From DASRZM01 sp035686365 (GTDB lineage: Bacteria > Pseudomonadota > Gammaproteobacteria > Xanthomonadales > Xanthomonadaceae): DNA of 64,000 nt. Shown here piece by piece: positions 6,916 through 14,975 of this stretch (its first letter is position 1; the number at the start of each line of letters is the position of its first letter). A model generated the notes under the pieces. The model made no database searches. It worked only from the letters and a program-made list of their open reading frames with translations, and was not told where the DNA came from. A program made the position numbers and the translations under genes. The stretch is from positions 1 to 64,000 of the forward strand of contig DASRZM010000049.1 in NCBI GenBank assembly GCA_035686365.1. Direction: 5' to 3'.

Positions 6916-8859
6916 ATGCGTCTTCGAAGCCAACTGCTGCTGCTCGCAGGCGTCACCCTGGTCCTTCCCTGGGCCGGGTGGCAGTTCGCGCGCGAACTCG
7001 AGGCCGGCCTGCGCGAGGGCCAGGCGGCGGCGCTGACCGATTCGGCCAACGCGCTGGCGGCTGTGGTGGCCGCGCAGCGTCCGGCGCTGCCGCCGGCCGG
7101 GCCGGTGCTGTTCGTGCACGAGCTGGACACGCCGGTCCGTATCGACGGCAGCGGCGGGGACTGGATCGATGTCTGGCCGCAGGCGCAGGGATTCGGCGAC
7201 GGGCCGGGACGACTGCGCGTCGCGCTGGGCCAGTACGGCGCCGCGCTCCACCTGTACGCGCGCGCCGATCTGGCGGCGGGCACGCAGCCGGCGGCGGCGC
7301 AGCTGCGCGTGGTGCTCGATCGCGGCAACGGCCTGCGCGACCTGCGCCTGGAACTGCGCGAGGACGGCCGCATCCTCGAGGCGGGCGCACCGGCGCAGGA
7401 CGCGGTCGTGGCCATGCCGGGACGCTGGCGGCTCGACGAAAGCACCGTGGAGCTGGAACTGCGCCTGGGTCCGACACCGCTGCCCAGGCGCATGGGCCTG
7501 TCATGGGGTTCCGCTGCGCACGAACCGGTCGGGACCGAGCCGGACCGCCTGGGTGGCCTGTGGCCGGTGGTGACCTCCGTGCCTGCGCTGCAGCGTATGG
7601 CAGTGCAACTGGCACCGCCCGGCCTGAGGCTGGAGCTGGCGCACCCGGACGGCTGGACGCTGGCGCGCGCCGGCAGCCTGGCGGCCGGTCGCGCGCAGCC
7701 GCCCTCGGCGCTCCAGGGCCTGCTCCATCGGCTGCTGGCGCTGGGCGAACGGCGGGCGGACCCGGCTGCCGGTGCAGCGCTGGTCGAGCAGGCACGCGAG
7801 GCCCCGGCCAGCGCCTGGTGGCGCGAGTCCGACGGCCTGCAGCTGAAGCTGGCCGCGGCGGTGCCGGTCGCGATCGAAGGCGAGACCCGCGCCGTGCTCG
7901 TGCTCGAGCGCCGCAGCGAGGCCGCGCTGCTGGCACAGCGCGCGCTCTCGGGCCTGATCGGTGTAACCCTGCTGGCGATGCTGGCGGTCGGCGGCGTGCT
8001 GCTGGCCTGGGCGACCTGGCTGAGCTGGCGGGTGCGCCAGCTCATGCACGCTGTAGACCGCGCCATGGACGCCGATCCGGGCGCGCGCGTGCGCCTGGAG
8101 GCATCGGCTGCCAACGACGAACTGGGCGAGTTGTCGCGCCGCTTCGCGCGGCTCCTGGACGAGGTTTCCGGCTACACCGAGTACCTGCGCACGCTGGCCG
8201 GCAAGCTCTCGCACGAACTCAACACGCCGCTGGCGATCGTGCGCTCCTCGCTGGAGAACATCGATGGCCAGGCCGTGCCGGCGCCGGCGGCCACCTACCT
8301 GGAACGTGCGCGCGACGGCACCGACCGGCTGTTCGCGATCGTGCGCGCCATGAGCGAGGCCACGCGCGTGGAGCGGGCGATCGCGGCGGCCGAAGCCGAG
8401 GAGTTCGACCTGGCCGCGCTGGTGGCCGGCTGCGCCGAGGGATACCGCGACCTGGTGGCGCCACGCCGCATCGAACTGCTGCTGCCCACCGGGCCGCTGC
8501 GCCTGCGGGGCGCTCCGGAACTGCTGGCGCAGGCGCTGGACAAGCTCGTGGACAACGCCCGCGGCTTCTGCCCGCCCGAGGGCTGGATCGCGATCGCGCT
8601 GGCGCGCCACGGGGCCGGCGCCGAGATCGCGGTGGCCAATTCCGGCCCGCCGTTGCCGGCCGCCGCGCGCGAGCGCCTGTTCGACTCGCTGGTGAGCCTG
8701 CGCGCGGAAAGCCAGCGCAATGGCGCCACGCCGCATCTGGGGCTGGGCCTGTACATCGTGCGCCTGATCGCCGAGCTGCACCGCGGCGAGGCCTACGCGC
8801 GCGACCTGCCCGACGGCAACGGCGTGGAGTTCCGCCTGCGCTTGCGCGGCATGCCCTGA
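6916..8859 (+). CDS. pdsS: Dedicated sortase system sensor histidine kinase
   Basis: 647-residue inner-membrane kinase. An N-terminal membrane segment (about 7-22) is followed by a long periplasmic region beginning with a CBM9-like stretch, DTPVRIDGSGGDWIDVW. A second membrane helix lies at about 345-370, then HAMP-like linker, H-box with His433 in LSHELNTPLAIVR, N-box Asn547 in DKLVDNARGF, and G2 box HLGLGLYIVRLIAE. The usual D-x-G-x-G of the G1 box reads NSGPPLP, which I believe is a family trait (TIGR03785) rather than damage, but I cannot verify it here. The sensor domain suggests perception of a carbohydrate or envelope state; the ligand is unknown. Partner: the regulator 30 bp upstream. 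Confidence 0.92.
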   Translation: MRLRSQLLLLAGVTLVLPWAGWQFARELEAGLREGQAAALTDSANALAAVVAAQRPALPPAGPVLFVHELDTPVRIDGSGGDWIDVWPQAQGFGDGPGRLRVALGQYGAALHLYARADLAAGTQPAAAQLRVVLDRGNGLRDLRLELREDGRILEAGAPAQDAVVAMPGRWRLDESTVELELRLGPTPLPRRMGLSWGSAAHEPVGTEPDRLGGLWPVVTSVPALQRMAVQLAPPGLRLELAHPDGWTLARAGSLAAGRAQPPSALQGLLHRLLALGERRADPAAGAALVEQAREAPASAWWRESDGLQLKLAAAVPVAIEGETRAVLVLERRSEAALLAQRALSGLIGVTLLAMLAVGGVLLAWATWLSWRVRQLMHAVDRAMDADPGARVRLEASAANDELGELSRRFARLLDEVSGYTEYLRTLAGKLSHELNTPLAIVRSSLENIDGQAVPAPAATYLERARDGTDRLFAIVRAMSEATRVERAIAAAEAEEFDLAALVAGCAEGYRDLVAPRRIELLLPTGPLRLRGAPELLAQALDKLVDNARGFCPPEGWIAIALARHGAGAEIAVANSGPPLPAAARERLFDSLVSLRAESQRNGATPHLGLGLYIVRLIAELHRGEAYARDLPDGNGVEFRLRLRGMP

Positions 8860-9016
8860 TCCGGGCCATGCGCGGTTCGCTCCACAAACCGGTTGCCACA
8901 GGCTCCGGTCGCGCGCAGCGATGGACCGGGCGCCGGCACGCCGCCGATGCGAGCCCGTGCATCCGGCCGCGCTCCCGCGGCATACTCGACGGCCTTTCGC
9001 CAGCAGCGACCGCGCC

Positions 9017-10492
9017 GTGATCACCGCCGAGGACTTCGAACGCCTGGCCGCCGAGGGCTACAACCGCATCCCGGTGGTGCGCGAGGTGCTTTCGGACCTG
9101 GACACGCCACTGAGTGTGTACCTGAAGCTGGCCGACGGTCCCAACACCTACCTGTTCGAGTCGGTCGAGGGCGGCGAGACCTGGGGCCGGCACTCCATCA
9201 TCGGCCTTCCGGCGCGGCGCGTGCACACCCTGCGCGCCGGGGTGCTGGAAACGCAGGCGCTGGGCGAGAGCGTGCAGCGGCGCGAACTGGCAGATCCGTT
9301 CGGCGAGATCGAGCGGCTGCGCGCGGCGATCCGGGTGCCGAAGCTGGAGGGTCTGCCCGCGTTCACCGGCGGCCTGGTCGGGTATTTCGGGTTCGGCTGC
9401 ATCGGCTGCGTGGAGCCGCGCCTGAACGACCGCGACAAGCCCGACGAACTGGGCACGCCCGACGCGCTGCTGATGGAGAGCGACGAGGTCGCGGTGTTCG
9501 ACAACCTGGCCGGCAAGCTCTACCTGATCGTGCACGCCGACCCGGCACAGCCGCAGGCCTATGCCCGTGCGCGCCGCCGCCTCGACGAACTGGTGTTCCG
9601 GCTGCGTCACTCCGGTCGCAGCTATCCGGAAGTGCTGGACCCGGCCTTGCTGGACGAGGCGGACTTCCGTTCCGGGTTCACGCGCGAGGGCTTCGTGGCC
9701 GCGGTCGAGCGCTGCCGCGAATACATCCGTGCCGGCGACATCTTCCAGGTCGTGCTCTCGCAGCGGCTGAGCGTGCCGTTCCGGGCGCGCCCGGTCGATG
9801 TCTACCGCGCGCTGCGCGCGATGAACCCGTCGCCGTACATGTACTTCCTGGACCTGGGCGCGACCCAGGTCGTGGGGTCCTCGCCGGAGATCCTGGTGCG
9901 GGTGCAGGACGGCACGGTCACGGTGCGCCCGATCGCCGGCACGCGCCCGCGCGGGCGCACGCCGGGCGAGGACGAGGCGCTGGAAGCCGAACTACTGGCC
10001 GATCCGAAAGAGCGCGCCGAGCACCTGATGCTGATCGACCTGGGCCGCAACGACGTGGGCCGCGTCGCCGAGCCCGGCTCGGTGCGGCTGACCGAGGACT
10101 TCGCGGTGGAGCGCTACAGCCACGTGATGCACATCGTGTCCGAGGTGCAGGGTCGCCTGCGCGAGGGACTGACGTCGATGGACGTGCTCAAGGCCGCGTT
10201 CCCGGCCGGCACGGTCAGTGGCGCGCCGAAGATCCGGGCGCTGGAGATCATCGGCGAGCTGGAACCGGTCCGCCGCAACATCTACTCCGGTGCCGTCGGC
10301 TACCTGGGCTGGCACGGCGACCTGGACACCGCGATCGCGATCCGCACCGCGGTGATCCAGGACGGCACGCTGCACGTGCAGGCCGGCGCCGGCATCGTCC
10401 ACGACTCCGACCCGGAAAAGGAGTGGGAGGAAACCATGAGCAAGGGCCGCGCCCTGTTCCGCGCCGTCGCCCAGGCCGCCTCGGGCCTCTGA
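9017..10492 (+). CDS. trpE: Anthranilate synthase component I
   Basis: 491 residues, catalysing chorismate plus ammonia to anthranilate with the TrpG amidotransferase. The catalytic half shows FQVVLSQRLSVPF, RPIAGTRPRGRTPGEDE, MLIDLGRNDVGRVA and the chorismate-binding signature AFPAGTVSGAPKIRALEII. The N-terminal regulatory part contains YLFESVEGG, related to the tryptophan-sensing LLES region. I choose the GTG at 9017 (VITAEDFERLAAEGYNRIP); the frame is open further upstream but with no family-like sequence. The 157 bp before it show no Trp-rich leader peptide, so attenuation is not evident. Confidence 0.96.
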   Translation: MITAEDFERLAAEGYNRIPVVREVLSDLDTPLSVYLKLADGPNTYLFESVEGGETWGRHSIIGLPARRVHTLRAGVLETQALGESVQRRELADPFGEIERLRAAIRVPKLEGLPAFTGGLVGYFGFGCIGCVEPRLNDRDKPDELGTPDALLMESDEVAVFDNLAGKLYLIVHADPAQPQAYARARRRLDELVFRLRHSGRSYPEVLDPALLDEADFRSGFTREGFVAAVERCREYIRAGDIFQVVLSQRLSVPFRARPVDVYRALRAMNPSPYMYFLDLGATQVVGSSPEILVRVQDGTVTVRPIAGTRPRGRTPGEDEALEAELLADPKERAEHLMLIDLGRNDVGRVAEPGSVRLTEDFAVERYSHVMHIVSEVQGRLREGLTSMDVLKAAFPAGTVSGAPKIRALEIIGELEPVRRNIYSGAVGYLGWHGDLDTAIAIRTAVIQDGTLHVQAGAGIVHDSDPEKEWEETMSKGRALFRAVAQAASGL

Positions 10493-10513
10493 TCCACTTG
10501 TCCTTTCTTTTCC

Positions 10514-10613
10514 GCAAAGAACGCAAATAACGCAAAGAAGGCAAAGAACACAAAGAACACAAAGAACGGGCGGGCGTCACCCCTGCTTCCTTTGCTTCCT
10601 TTGCGTGCTTTGC
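10514..10613. repeat. Inverted arrays of 9-bp repeats between trpE and trpG
   Basis: Six tandem 9-mers (GCAAAGAAC, GCAAATAAC, GCAAAGAAG, GCAAAGAAC, ACAAAGAAC twice) run from 10514 to 10567. About 17 bp later three inverted copies (GCTTCCTTT twice, GCGTGCTTT) run to about 10613. The two arms can pair as one long imperfect hairpin. The A-rich and T-rich arms are compositionally unlike the coding DNA around them. Confidence 0.9.
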
Positions 10614-10633
10614 GGACTCCTGCTTTGCTCTGC

Positions 10634-10675
10634 CGGGTCCCGGGTCCCGGGTCCCGGGTCCCGAGTCCCGAGTCC
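10634..10675. repeat. Heptanucleotide tandem repeat upstream of trpG
   Basis: Six perfect-length 7-mers: CGGGTCC four times, then CGAGTCC twice. The array ends 41 bp before the trpG start. Immediately after it comes CTAAGCTATAGC, a weak -10-like element, so copy number changes could alter promoter spacing. Each CCCGGG junction is self-complementary. Confidence 0.9.
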
Positions 10676-10716
10676 CGCTAAGCTATAGCTCCGCCCCTGC
10701 AACGCGCCGCCCCGCC

Positions 10717-11310
10717 ATGCTCCTGATGATCGACAACTACGACAGCTTCACCTACAACCTCGTCCAGTACCTGGGCGAGCTGGGCGAGGCGGTCGAGGTC
10801 GTGCGCAACGACGCGCTGTCGGTGGCGCAGATCGCCGCCAGGCGGCCCGGGCGGATCGTGATCTCGCCGGGTCCGTGCACGCCCGACCAGGCGGGGGTAT
10901 CACTGGAGCTGGTCGCGCAGCTGGCCGGCACGGTGCCGATCCTGGGCGTATGCCTGGGGCACCAGGCCATCGGGCAGGCCTTCGGCGGCCGCGTCGTGCG
11001 CGCCCGGCGCATCATGCACGGCAAGACCTCGATGGTGCATCACACCGGCAAGGGCGTATTCGCCGGCCTGCCCGACCCGTTCGAGGCCACGCGCTACCAC
11101 TCGCTGGTGGTCGAGCGCGAATCGCTGCCCGCGTGCCTGGAGATCACCGCCTGGACACTGGACGAGGCCGGCAGCTTCGAGGAAATCATGGGACTGCGTC
11201 ACGTGGCGCTGCCCGTGGAGGGCGTGCAGTTCCATCCCGAATCCATCCTGACCCAGCACGGCCACGATCTGCTGCGCAATTTCCTGCGCGGGCAGGCGCT
11301 GGCGGCCTGA
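10717..11310 (+). CDS. trpG: Anthranilate synthase component II (glutamine amidotransferase)
   Basis: 197-residue class I glutamine amidotransferase supplying ammonia to TrpE. The nucleophile is Cys79 in GVCLGHQAIGQAFGG and the His/Glu pair sits in GVQFHPESILT. The start MLLMIDNYDSFTYNLVQYL is canonical. It ends 8 bp before trpD. Separation from trpE by 224 bp of repeat-rich DNA suggests that trpG-trpD-ABM-trpC may have its own promoter. Confidence 0.97.
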   Translation: MLLMIDNYDSFTYNLVQYLGELGEAVEVVRNDALSVAQIAARRPGRIVISPGPCTPDQAGVSLELVAQLAGTVPILGVCLGHQAIGQAFGGRVVRARRIMHGKTSMVHHTGKGVFAGLPDPFEATRYHSLVVERESLPACLEITAWTLDEAGSFEEIMGLRHVALPVEGVQFHPESILTQHGHDLLRNFLRGQALAA

Positions 11311-11318
11311 GACAAGCC

Positions 11319-12368
11319 ATGCCGATCACCCCGCAACAGGCGCTGCAGCGGACCATCGAGCACCGCGAGATCTTCCACGACGAGATGGTCGACTTGATGC
11401 GCCAGATCATGCGCGGCGAGGTCACGCCGGTGATGATCGCAGCGATCCTGACCGGCTTGCGGGTGAAGAAGGAGACCATCGGCGAGATCACGGGCGCGGC
11501 GCGGGTGATGCGCGAGTTCGCCGCGCGCGTGGAAGTCGACGATGTCCGCGACCTGGTCGACATCGTGGGCACCGGTGGCGACGGCGCGCAGACCTTCAAC
11601 ATCTCCACCGCCTCGATGTTCGTGGTCGCGGCGGCGGGGGCCAGGGTGGCCAAGCACGGCAACCGCAGCGTGTCCTCCAGGTCCGGCAGCGCCGATGTGC
11701 TCGAGGCGCTGGGTGCCGCGATCGAGCTCACGCCCGAGCAGGTGGCGCGCTGCCTGGACGAGACCGGGATCGGCTTCATGTACGCGCCGATGCACCACCC
11801 GGCAATGCGCAATGTCGCACCGGTGCGCCGGGAGATGGGCGTGCGCACCCTGTTCAACATCCTGGGCCCGCTGACCAACCCCGCGGGGGCGCCGAACGTG
11901 CTCATGGGGGTGTTCCACGAGGACCTGGTCGGCATCCAGGTGCGCGTGCTCGAGCGCCTGGGCGCACAGCGCGCCCTCGTGGTCTGGGGCAGGGACGGAA
12001 TGGACGAGATCTCGCTGGGTGCGGCCACGCTGGTGGGCGAGCTGCGCGATGGCCGCATCCGGGAGTACGAGATCGAGCCGGAGGATTTCGGGTTGCAGAT
12101 GGCCTCCAGCCGCAACCTGCGGGTGGCCGATCCGCAGCAGTCGCGCGCGCGGGTGCTCGAGGCGCTCGACAACGTCGAGGGGCCGGCCCGCGACATCGTC
12201 TGCCTGAACGCCGGCGCGGCACTGTTCGCGGCTGCCCGCGCCGACTCCATCGCCGAAGGCATCGAACAGGCACGGGCGGTCATCGCATCGGGCGCCGCCA
12301 TTGCCAGGATGGAGGAGTTCGTGGGCGTGACCCGCCAGATCGCCGGCAAGGCGGGGGGCGGCGGATGA
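11319..12368 (+). CDS. trpD: Anthranilate phosphoribosyltransferase
   Basis: 349 residues; transfers phosphoribose from PRPP to anthranilate. The PRPP-binding glycine loop is DIVGTGGDGAQTFNIST, followed by AKHGNRSVSSRSGSADVLE and the family segment FNILGPLTNPAG. The C-terminal IVCLNAGAALF is also conserved. The stop overlaps the next gene's ATG by 4 bp, indicating translational coupling. Confidence 0.97.
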   Translation: MPITPQQALQRTIEHREIFHDEMVDLMRQIMRGEVTPVMIAAILTGLRVKKETIGEITGAARVMREFAARVEVDDVRDLVDIVGTGGDGAQTFNISTASMFVVAAAGARVAKHGNRSVSSRSGSADVLEALGAAIELTPEQVARCLDETGIGFMYAPMHHPAMRNVAPVRREMGVRTLFNILGPLTNPAGAPNVLMGVFHEDLVGIQVRVLERLGAQRALVVWGRDGMDEISLGAATLVGELRDGRIREYEIEPEDFGLQMASSRNLRVADPQQSRARVLEALDNVEGPARDIVCLNAGAALFAAARADSIAEGIEQARAVIASGAAIARMEEFVGVTRQIAGKAGGGG

Positions 12369-12718
12369 GCATGGCCGGGCCGTTCGCCGACACCCCGGCG
12401 CCGCCGTACTACGCGGTGATCTTCACCACCCATCGTCGCCAGGCCGCGGCCGCGGGCGGCTACGAGGCAATGGCCGAACAGATGATCGCGCTCGCAGCCG
12501 AACAGCCCGGCTTCCTCGGGATCGAGAGCTGCCGCGACGACAGCGGATTCGGGATCACCGTCTCGTTCTGGGAGTCGGAGGCCGCGATCGCGGCCTGGAA
12601 GCAGCACGCCGAGCACAGGATCGCGCGCCAGCACGGCCGCGAGCGCTGGTACGCGCACTACGAGCTGCGCGTGGCCCGGGTGGAGCGCGCCTACGCCATG
12701 GTGCCACCGCATCCATGA
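12365..12718 (+). CDS. ABM-family (antibiotic biosynthesis monooxygenase-like) protein
   Basis: 117-residue single alpha/beta-barrel domain: PPYYAVIFTTHRR, MIALAAEQPGFLGIESCRDD, FGITVSFWESEAAIAAWKQH and RERWYAHYELRVARVERAY are the standard strand-helix pattern of the ABM/DUF4188-like dimeric barrel. Such proteins often act on small molecules or haem, but no substrate can be read from sequence. It is embedded in the trp operon, with its ATG in the trpD stop (ATGA) and its stop in the trpC start (ATGA), so it is translated in step with both. A role in tryptophan metabolism is not implied by the family. Confidence 0.85.
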   Translation: MSMAGPFADTPAPPYYAVIFTTHRRQAAAAGGYEAMAEQMIALAAEQPGFLGIESCRDDSGFGITVSFWESEAAIAAWKQHAEHRIARQHGRERWYAHYELRVARVERAYAMVPPHP

Positions 12719-13512
12719 GCGACGTGCTGGAGCGGATCCTGGAACGCAAGCACCAGGAGGTCGCCGACCGCCGGCGGCGCGTGCCGCTGGCCGCGCTGAA
12801 GGGGCGGCAGGAAGAGCAGGCGCCACGACGCGGGTTCGCCGCGGCACTGCGGGCACGCATCGCGGCGGGCGGCCCGGCGGTGATCGCCGAGATCAAGAAG
12901 GCCAGCCCCAGCCGGGGCGTGATCCGCAGCGATTTCGACCCCGTCGCGATCGCCCGCAGCTATGCGCGGCACGGCGCCACCTGCCTGTCGGTGCTCACCG
13001 ACGTCGACTTCTTCCAGGGTTCGGACCGGTACCTGCAACAGGTACGGGCGGCGGTGCCGCTGCCGGCCTTGCGCAAGGACTTCATCGTCGATGCCTACCA
13101 GGTGCACGAAGCGCGTGCGCTGGGTGCCGACTGCATCCTGCTGATCGTGGCCGCCCTCGACGATGCCCGGCTGGGCGATTTCCATGCGCTGGCCGCGGAC
13201 CTGGGCATGGACGCGCTGGTGGAAGTCCACGACCGGGCCGAACTCGACCTGGCGCTGTCGATCGACGCCGCACTGCTGGGAGTCAACAACCGGAACCTGC
13301 GCACGTTCCAGACCGACCTGGAGACCACGCTGGGCCTGCGCGGCGGGATCGGCGCCGACCGGCTCCTGGTGACCGAAAGCGGTATCCACACGCGCGCCGA
13401 CGTCGCCCGCCTGCGGGCGGCCGACGTGCACGCCTTCCTGGTGGGCGAGGCCTTCATGCGGGCGCCCGATCCCGGCGCGGAACTGGCACGTCTGTTCGAC
13501 CCGCCCACGTAG
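12715..13512 (+). CDS. trpC: Indole-3-glycerol phosphate synthase
   Basis: 265-residue TIM barrel converting CdRP to indole-3-glycerol phosphate. Family motifs: VLERILERKHQEVADRR, VIAEIKKASPSRGVIRSDFD, LSVLTDVDFFQGS, LRKDFIVDAYQ, GVNNRNLRTFQTDL, TESGIHTRADV. It is monofunctional, with no TrpF fusion. It is the last gene of the cluster; trpF, trpB and trpA are not in the window. A strong hairpin follows at 13542-13600. Confidence 0.97.
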   Translation: MSDVLERILERKHQEVADRRRRVPLAALKGRQEEQAPRRGFAAALRARIAAGGPAVIAEIKKASPSRGVIRSDFDPVAIARSYARHGATCLSVLTDVDFFQGSDRYLQQVRAAVPLPALRKDFIVDAYQVHEARALGADCILLIVAALDDARLGDFHALAADLGMDALVEVHDRAELDLALSIDAALLGVNNRNLRTFQTDLETTLGLRGGIGADRLLVTESGIHTRADVARLRAADVHAFLVGEAFMRAPDPGAELARLFDPPT

Positions 13513-13541
13513 GAGCCGGCGTCGCCGGCGAAAAAGGGGAC

Positions 13542-13600
13542 GGGAAAAAGGCGACGGGGGGAATTGACTTGGGTTAATTCCCCCCCGTCGCCTTTTTCCC
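13542..13600. terminator. Long near-perfect hairpin, probable bidirectional terminator
   Basis: Left arm 13542-13565 (GGGAAAAAGGCGACGGGGGG plus AATT) pairs with right arm 13576-13600 over about 24 bp with one bulged C; the loop is about 10 bases. It lies between the convergent trpC and acetyltransferase genes. The flanking A and T runs inside the arms give a T-rich downstream edge in either direction. A REP-like unit (TAGGAGCCGGCGTCGCCGGC) directly precedes it at 13510-13530. Confidence 0.8.
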
Positions 13601-13608
13601 CGCTCCGT

Positions 13609-14064
13609 TCAGGCTTCGCCCAGCCGCTTGACGAACCGCAGCCCGGTCTCCTCGAAGCCGGCCGCCCGGTAGGCTTCGTTGCCCTCGACGCGACCGCGGG
13701 CGGTGGTGACCTCGATGCGGACCGCGCCGTCCCGTCGCGCCAGCCGCTCGGCCTCGCGCAGCAGGGCGCGGCCCAAGCCGTGGCCGCGGTACCCGGCCGC
13801 GACGATCAGCGCGGTGATCCGGCAGGTATCCGATCCCAGCGTCAGCGAATACAGGAAATGCAGCGCCAGCAGTCCGCGGGCGATGCCTTCGATGTCGGCC
13901 ACCAGCAGGACCTGGTCGGGTTCGCCTGCGAGCGTGGCGATGCGCTCGGCCGCCTCGGCCGGCGTGCACGGGTAGCCCAGTTCGTCCAGCAGCGCGGCCA
14001 CATCGGGACCGTCGCCGGGCACGGCCGGGCGCAGCACCGGTTCCGGGCGGCCCGGGCCGGGCAT
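13609..14064 (-). CDS. GNAT-family N-acetyltransferase
   Basis: 151 residues. Acetyl-CoA binding motif A is present as LIVAAGYRGHGLGRALLREAE (R-x-x-G-x-G/A), preceded by the strand ITA. The N-terminal half LRPAVPGDGPDVAALLDELG and the C-terminal NEAYRAAGFEETGLRFVKRL complete the GNAT fold. Substrate unknown. The ATG at 14064 begins 5 bp after the clp stop, so it is probably cotranscribed with clp. Context gives no firm clue to its target. Confidence 0.88.
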   Translation of the reverse strand: MPGPGRPEPVLRPAVPGDGPDVAALLDELGYPCTPAEAAERIATLAGEPDQVLLVADIEGIARGLLALHFLYSLTLGSDTCRITALIVAAGYRGHGLGRALLREAERLARRDGAVRIEVTTARGRVEGNEAYRAAGFEETGLRFVKRLGEA

Positions 14065-14069
14065 TGGCC

Positions 14070-14768
14070 TCAGCGCGAGCCGAAGATCACGATGGTCTTG
14101 CCACGCGCCCGCAGCATGCCCTGTTCTTCCAGCTGCTTGAGCACGCGGCCGGCCATCTCCCGCGAGCAGCCGACGATGCGCGCCAGCTCCTGGCGCGAGA
14201 CCTTGATCTGCGTGCCCTGCGGGTGGCTCATCGCGTCGGGCTCCTCGCACAGGTCCACCAGCGTGTTGGCGATGCGGTTGGTCACGTCCATGAACGCCAG
14301 GCGGCTGGCCTTGCGGCTGGTGTGCAGCAGGCGCTGGGTGAGCTGGGAGCCGATCGCGAACAGGATGCGCGGGCAGTCGTCGGCCAGCGGGCCGTCGAAC
14401 AGGGCGAACAGGCGCTCGTAGCCGATCTCGGCCAGTTCGCTGGCGGTGCGGGTGCGCAGCAGCACCTGCCGCTGCGGCGCCGAGACGAACACGCCGGTCT
14501 CGCCGATGAAATCGCCGGGATTGATGTAGCCCAGGATCAGCTCGCGGCCGTCCTCTTCCTCGGCGACCACCGACAGCGAGCCGCTGACCACGTAGTACAT
14601 GGTCCCTGCCGGATCCCCGGGACGGAAGACGTCGGCGCGCGAGGGGTAGCGGCGGCGATGGCAATGCGCCAGGAAACGCTCGATGGAGCCGGCATCCGGG
14701 GAAAGGGTCGGCGGGGGTTCCTGTGGCCGCTTGAGCGCTTGCTGGAGCATATAGTTGGGCAGTGCCAT
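14070..14768 (-). CDS. clp: Crp/Fnr-family global regulator Clp
   Basis: 232 residues. N-terminal cyclic-nucleotide-binding fold (about 30-140: VFRPGDPAGTMYYVVSGSL, ELILGYINPGDFIGETGVF), dimerisation helix, then a Crp-type helix-turn-helix (SRQELARIVGCSREMAGRVL, about 190-212). Length, N-terminus and position divergent from speD match Clp of Xanthomonas and Lysobacter, which is inhibited by c-di-GMP instead of activated by cAMP and controls virulence, extracellular enzymes and type IV pili. That ligand behaviour is family knowledge. The downstream acetyltransferase is 5 bp away. Confidence 0.93.
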   Translation of the reverse strand: MALPNYMLQQALKRPQEPPPTLSPDAGSIERFLAHCHRRRYPSRADVFRPGDPAGTMYYVVSGSLSVVAEEEDGRELILGYINPGDFIGETGVFVSAPQRQVLLRTRTASELAEIGYERLFALFDGPLADDCPRILFAIGSQLTQRLLHTSRKASRLAFMDVTNRIANTLVDLCEEPDAMSHPQGTQIKVSRQELARIVGCSREMAGRVLKQLEEQGMLRARGKTIVIFGSR

Positions 14769-14975
14769 GGGTCTCTCGCGCGGCGGCCTTCCGCAAGCTT
14801 ACGCGTCAGTCCCCAAAGGGATCAATGGGTTGTGGCGGCAATCTCGCGTGCGATGAAATCGTCCCCCCGGTAGCCGATAATAGCCGGCCCGCCGCCGGAG
14901 ATGCCGCCCCCGGCGACCTTCGCTCGGCCGCACGCGACGGCCTGCCATGCCCACCGCCGCACGAGGGTTCCGATC
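14769..14975. promoter_or_regulatory. Divergent clp/speD intergenic region
   Basis: 207 bp. On the plus strand GATAAT at 14876-14881 is a good -10 candidate for speD; no convincing -35 lies 16-18 bp upstream. speD has an SD-like GAGG (ACGAGGGTTCCGATC-GTG) before its GTG at 14976. I see no clear clp promoter. Confidence 0.4.

Noticed and set aside
8860..9016. Tryptophan attenuator leader before trpE
   Set aside because: No short ORF with tandem Trp codons and no terminator/antiterminator pair could be found in the 157 bp.
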